Assembly: GCA_021826605.1 (NCBI GenBank)
Contig: JAKAZF010000256.1
Coordinates: 1-5,224 of the forward strand
DNA from: Planctomycetota bacterium
GTDB taxonomy: Bacteria; Planctomycetota; Phycisphaerae; WQYP01
DNA: 5,224 nucleotides
Direction: 5' to 3'
Positions 4,043 to 5,224 of the stretch are shown in pieces (position 1 is the stretch's first letter; each line of letters begins with the position of its first letter). The notes beneath the pieces are model-generated. The model was not told the DNA's origin. It did no database searches and saw only the letters and a list, made by a program, of their open reading frames with translations. Made by a program: the position numbers and the translations under genes.

Positions 4043-5224
4043 TCAGGTGGAATCGGCCCCAACCCTGTGGCGCACACCGGCCGAGATGGTAAGCGGGATT
4101 TTTTTGTAGGCCGCGGCCTCTTCCGGCGTAATATGGTGCTGCCGCCGCGCAAAGACGCCTGGCGCCGGCGGTTTTAGATCCGGCGAATCCGGACCGTCGT
4201 GGCGGGCGAGGACCTGATAGTATTGGTTCCGTTGCGCGGGCACCCATCCGGCGTCGCGAATAAGCCTGCAGATCATTTCCTGGGAAAGTTTATAGGTGGT
4301 GCCGGCGCTGCTGACGACATTTTCCTCCATCATCACGCTGCCCATGTCATTAGCACCGAAGAAGAGAGCAAGCTGGCCGATTTTGGGCCCCATGGTAACC
4401 CAACTGCTTTGAAGATTGGCGATGTTGTCCAGGTAAAGACGGGCCAAGGCCAGCATCCGCAGATATTCGTTGGCATCGGCAAGTCGAACGGTCCGGCCAT
4501 CATCAAATTCAAAGGGGATGCCGGCATCCGGGTTCCATTTGCGTTTACGGTCAAGTGGGGTGTTATCCGGCTGGTAAGTCCAATGGATGAACGCGGTGTA
4601 ATTTGCCGGGGCATTGGCCAGGGCCCAATCCTGACGGCGGCGGATTCTGGCGAGATGATCCAGCCGATCGTCAATGGTTTCAATATGGCCGATCAACATC
4701 GTGGCACTGGTGTACATGCCAAGCTTGTGAGCCTCCGACATCACATCCAGCCAGGCATCTCCGGTGCATTTGCACGCACCAATCCTGGAGCGAACGCGGT
4801 CCGCAAAAATTTCACCCCCGCCGCCGGGAACAGTGGCAAGACCGCAATCCTTAAACCTGCGCAGGATTTCCGCCACGGGCAGGTTGAAAAAACGCGAAAA
4901 TTCAACAAACTCCGGCGGGCTGAAGGCGTGAATATGAATATGAGGGAATTTCTCCCGGATGCCGCGCAGGAGATTTTCATAATAATCAACCGGGATATCC
5001 GGGTTCATGCCGCCCTGCATCAGGATTTGGGTGCCGCCGATAGCGGAGAGTTCGGCGATTTTCCGGTAGATTTCCGCATAGGGCAATGTATAGGCATCCG
5101 GAGCGTTGGGATCGTTGCGTTTAAAGGCGCAAAATGTGCAACGTGCGGTGCAGATATTGGTGTAATTAATATTGCGATCAATGACGTAGGTGCGGTAGTC
5201 TTCCGGATGCAATCTGGAGGCGAC
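4043..5224 (-). CDS. mqnC: Cyclic dehypoxanthine futalosine synthase (radical SAM), 5' end outside the window
   Basis: MqnC cyclises dehypoxanthine futalosine in the futalosine route to menaquinone, a cytoplasmic radical-SAM reaction. The reading frame is open to the window edge and continues VASRLHPEDY upstream of YVIDRN, as in full-length MqnC, so the TTG at 5210-5212 is an internal Leu and not the start. About 30-50 N-terminal residues are missing. The 4Fe-4S motif CTARCTFC lies at 5152-5129. VPGGGGEIFADRV, ATMLIGHIET, TYQPDNTPL and GANDMGSVMMEENVVSSAG follow; the last is typical of MqnC rather than CofH (F420 synthesis) or MqnE. Two oddities are visible: an insertion of about 18 residues after the QPDNT block (RKRKWNPDAGIPFEFDDGRT) and a tail of about 50 residues beyond the usual end near NQYYQVL. 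No other mqn genes are in view. Confidence 0.92.
   Translation of the reverse strand, partial: VASRLHPEDYRTYVIDRNINYTNICTARCTFCAFKRNDPNAPDAYTLPYAEIYRKIAELSAIGGTQILMQGGMNPDIPVDYYENLLRGIREKFPHIHIHAFSPPEFVEFSRFFNLPVAEILRRFKDCGLATVPGGGGEIFADRVRSRIGACKCTGDAWLDVMSEAHKLGMYTSATMLIGHIETIDDRLDHLARIRRRQDWALANAPANYTAFIHWTYQPDNTPLDRKRKWNPDAGIPFEFDDGRTVRLADANEYLRMLALARLYLDNIANLQSSWVTMGPKIGQLALFFGANDMGSVMMEENVVSSAGTTYKLSQEMICRLIRDAGWVPAQRNQYYQVLARHDGPDSPDLKPPAPGVFARRQHHITPEEAAAYKKIPLTISAGVRHRVGADST

Noticed and set aside
3803..4177. 124-codon + reading frame
   Set aside because: It starts in the middle of the Rrf2 relic, runs into the opposite strand of mqnC, and lacks a ribosome site. Its useful part is better explained as one frame of the relic.
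5210..5212. TTG as the mqnC start codon
   Set aside because: The frame stays open to the window edge with residues that match MqnC further upstream, so the true start lies outside.

Overview
The window reads as a piece of a bacterial chromosome with ordinary housekeeping genes, wide intergenic gaps and at least one decayed gene. A bL21 gene with no bL27 gene next to it, a futalosine-pathway menaquinone gene (mqnC), a small SHOCT-like membrane protein and an effector-less response regulator suggest an environmental Gram-negative-type lineage. Planctomycetota (Phycisphaerae-like) is my best guess, but it is inferred from protein flavour only. Base composition looks close to balanced.

Layout, left to right. 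(1) A UDP-glucuronate decarboxylase gene on + (156-1151), with a good sigma70-type promoter at 33-61 and a clear ribosome binding site. (2) A convergent gap (1152-1354) holding two short GC-rich hairpins. (3) rplU (bL21) on - (1355-1672), with a weaker promoter candidate upstream. (4) A divergent region (1673-2161) with a strong + promoter (TTGAGT-N18-TATAAT, 1931-1960). Behind it is a leader of about 195 nt containing a 20-nt direct repeat around a perfect 7-bp hairpin, plus two mutually exclusive hairpins. (5) A response regulator on + (2162-3031) with an intact PhoB-numbered phosphorylation site but an unrecognised C-terminal half. (6) A gap (3032-3258) with repeated GCCGACGGC motifs, a possible faint echo of the regulator's 3' end, and a T7-ended terminator-like structure. 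(7) A TTG-started SHOCT-like membrane protein on - (3259-3600) with a perfect 8-bp hairpin just upstream. (8) A frameshifted relic of an Rrf2-family transcription regulator on + (3726 to about 4000). (9) The 3' part of mqnC on - (4043-5224), running off the right edge.

The genes do not form one pathway or operon; nearly every neighbour changes strand. Nucleotide-sugar synthesis (UDP-xylose for surface glycans), translation, signalling and menaquinone synthesis simply sit side by side. I see no CRISPR array, transposase, tRNA, rRNA or integration site. The observations most worth following are the structured leader ahead of the response regulator, the Rrf2 relic, and the regulator's orphan output domain.
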